Positions 6,021 through 7,164 of a stretch of 7,164 bases of DNA are shown here, piece after piece. Within the stretch, counting starts at the first letter, position 1; each line of letters opens with the position of its first letter. The stretch is from contig WFVK01000112.1 of the NCBI GenBank assembly GCA_015491705.1, positions 1-7,164 of the forward strand, written 5' to 3'. This stretch comes from Nitrospirota bacterium (GTDB taxonomy: Bacteria; Nitrospirota; Thermodesulfovibrionia; UBA6902). Under the pieces are notes generated by a model, which did not search any database, had not been told where the DNA came from, and saw only the letters and a list, made by a program, of their open reading frames with translations. A program made the translations under genes and the position numbers.

Positions 6021-6248
6021 CGTTTATGCAATATTAACCTTACAGTTGCATTGAACATCGCCCGCAGGCAGGAGAGCCCGGCGGAAAAGCTTTATCTGCG
6101 ATTCCCTGAGGAAATATTCAGCACGCATATCAACGTCTTTTGCAATTTCACTCCCCGTTACCTCCTGCAACAGAGACGTATTTCCTAATATCCCATCGCT
6201 TTATAAAGGTTTTACAGCGGGCTCTCCAGCCGGTTTATGCAACGTTAA
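6021..6248. repeat. Dispersed repeat, copy B, inside the T6SS operon
   Basis: This unit of about 228 bp fills nearly the whole spacer between the VgrG stop and the DUF6484 gene. It is bracketed by GTTTATGCAATATTAA (6021-6036) and GTTTATGCAACGTTAA (6233-6248). An inverted partner, TTGCAT, lies at about 6048-6053, and the inverted pair GGAGAGCCCG (6071-6080) and CGGGCTCTCC (6218-6227) encloses the core. Bases 6071-6119 and 6217-6248 are identical to parts of copy A. On the minus strand a frame from about 6202 to the left bracket stays open, but without a start site that I can support. The unit begins nine bases beyond the VgrG stop, so it changes the distance and possibly the expression coupling between VgrG and the rest of the operon. 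Confidence 0.8.
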
Positions 6249-6256
6249 AGTTAAGG

Positions 6257-7164
6257 TTAATTCTCCAGGATTTTCTTGCCTTTCATAACGATATCCCCTG
6301 AACCTTTAATGGTTATCTTCTTGCCGTTAATGGAGATGTCCCCGTTTTTCTTCAAAGTTATCGTGGCCTTCCCGCATTTTATCGTGAGCTGATCCTTGAT
6401 TTCGATAACCCCTTTCTTGTCCCCTTTTATGCTGAAATCATCCCCTGCATCCAGAGACATCTTTTTACCGGATTTCACACTGACATCCTTCCCTGCGCTT
6501 TCGGATATATTACCACCGGCATCAACAGACTTGTTCGCCCCGACATTTTCACTGCTGTCAGCACCCACATTGACTGACTTGGCCGCGCCTATCTCCTCGG
6601 CCTTGGCCGCGCCGATGGTTTCATTCATGGCGGCCCCGACACTGACCTGGTAGGCCGCGCCGACTGTAAGTGCCTTGGCCGTGCCGATGGTCTCGGTCCC
6701 GTTGCTGCCGACCGTAAGGCTCATGTTTGCGCCGATCGTCTCCGTATGGTTTGCCCCGACATTGATGGTCTTGTTTGCCCCGATGGTCTCACTGTGGTCG
6801 GCGCCCACCTGTATGGTCTTATTATTTCCGACGGATTCACTCTGGTCCGTCCCCACCGATTTCGTGCGGTTGTTACCTACAGTCAGTGACTCATCGTTGC
6901 CTATTGTCTGGTTCTTGTCATTCTCAACAGCAATGGTCCAGTCTTTCTGGCCGTGCAGGTATATCTCCTCACTGCCCTTTTTATCCTCGAACCGGAATTC
7001 ATTGAACCCTCCGCCGCCGGGGGAAGAATCCGACTTTATTGTGCTCCTGGTCTTTTCTGCCGGCAGGTCATAAGGCGGCCTGTTGGTTCCGTGATAGACG
7101 CGGCCTGTTATAATGGGCCTGTCGGGGTCGCCCTCCACAAAGTCAACAACGACTTCATGTCCTA
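6257..7164 (-). CDS. vgrG: VgrG spike protein, C-terminal part (5' end beyond the window)
   Basis: The frame is open to the window edge, giving 301 residues. They begin in the gp5-like OB domain (GHEVVVDFVEGDPDRPIITGRVYHG, residues 1-25 visible, split here as EVVVDFVEGD and PDRPIITGRV), followed by NRPPYDLP and the SGGGGFNEFRFEDKKGSEEIYLHGQKD-type linker that marks T6SS VgrG proteins. Residues 86-245 are twenty uninterrupted octapeptides of the form hydrophobic-G-x-x-x-x-x (TVGNNRTK, TIGANKTI and so on), the gp5 C-terminal beta-helix repeat that trimerises into the needle. The last 44 residues form a short strand-rich tail (KCGKATITL, GDISINGKKI, GSGDIVMKG) that would meet the PAAR protein. 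The protein is the puncturing spike. Its start, RBS and promoter lie outside the window. It is the first visible gene of the cargo operon. Confidence 0.93.
   Translation of the reverse strand, partial: GHEVVVDFVEGDPDRPIITGRVYHGTNRPPYDLPAEKTRSTIKSDSSPGGGGFNEFRFEDKKGSEEIYLHGQKDWTIAVENDKNQTIGNDESLTVGNNRTKSVGTDQSESVGNNKTIQVGADHSETIGANKTINVGANHTETIGANMSLTVGSNGTETIGTAKALTVGAAYQVSVGAAMNETIGAAKAEEIGAAKSVNVGADSSENVGANKSVDAGGNISESAGKDVSVKSGKKMSLDAGDDFSIKGDKKGVIEIKDQLTIKCGKATITLKKNGDISINGKKITIKGSGDIVMKGKKILEN
6428..6907 (-). repeat. 24-bp tandem coding repeat (20 octapeptides) in vgrG
   Basis: Twenty consecutive 24-base units encode the VgrG beta-helix. The first ten have mainly N/D at the fourth and fifth positions (VGNN, VGAN, IGAN), the next five mostly Ala (VGAA, IGAA), and the last four lose the hydrophobic residue before Gly (DAGG, SAGK, KSGK, DAGD). 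DNA repeats are degenerate, so the array looks old and constrained by structure rather than recently expanded. Confidence 0.85.

Noticed and set aside
6675..7073. Open frame of 132 codons on the plus strand opposite vgrG
   Set aside because: It is the antisense of the 24-bp octad repeats; its own repetitive product is explained by the VgrG periodicity.

Overview
The window is the 3'-proximal part of a type VI secretion (T6SS) cargo operon, read entirely on the minus strand, followed by a decayed toxin-antitoxin remnant and a repeat-rich left edge. Gene content (gp5-like VgrG tail, DUF6484, DUF2169, thiolase-fold protein, PAAR-like DUF4150 effector, a start of a TIGR02270 protein) matches cargo modules known from Gram-negative bacteria, especially Deltaproteobacteria/Desulfobacterota and related environmental lineages. 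Moderate GC, a VapBC-like remnant, short intergenic palindromes and CCCTGAACC-type tandem runs fit such a genome. The species cannot be named from this sequence.

Layout, in transcription order (right to left): 7164-6257, C-terminal 301 residues of VgrG, cut by the window edge; 6256-5985, a gene-free spacer holding repeat copy B; 5984-5472, DUF6484 protein; 5461-4349, DUF2169 adaptor; 4349-3315, beta-ketoacyl-synthase-like protein that appears catalytically dead; 3315-2041, PAAR-like DUF4150 protein with a C-terminal Tox-GHH2 (HNH/Endo VII) nuclease domain; 2022-1105, a repeat protein read here as a beta-propeller and the best immunity candidate; 1104-991, the first 37 codons of a TIGR02270 protein, then broken. 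The DUF2169, synthase-like and effector genes are chained by one-base stop/start overlaps (TAATG and TGATG).

About 250 bp further on lie a small antitoxin-like gene (742-506) and the first third of a PIN-domain toxin (516-352). The toxin runs into repeat copy A and stops there. Copies A (about 101-365) and B (about 6021-6248) share a 49-bp identical core, a 32-bp identical right end, and the same bracketing GTTTATGCAA motifs. The left edge carries a good sigma70-type promoter reading out of the window.

Working model (inference): VgrG is the spike, DUF6484 and DUF2169 with the dead synthase fold are the loading platform, the DUF4150 domain seats the effector on the spike tip, the GHH2 domain attacks DNA in the recipient, and the propeller protein protects the producer. 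Most worth a second look: the ungapped match between the DUF6484 and VgrG C-termini, the propeller as possible immunity protein, and the repeat pair that sits inside the operon and at the break in the PIN toxin.
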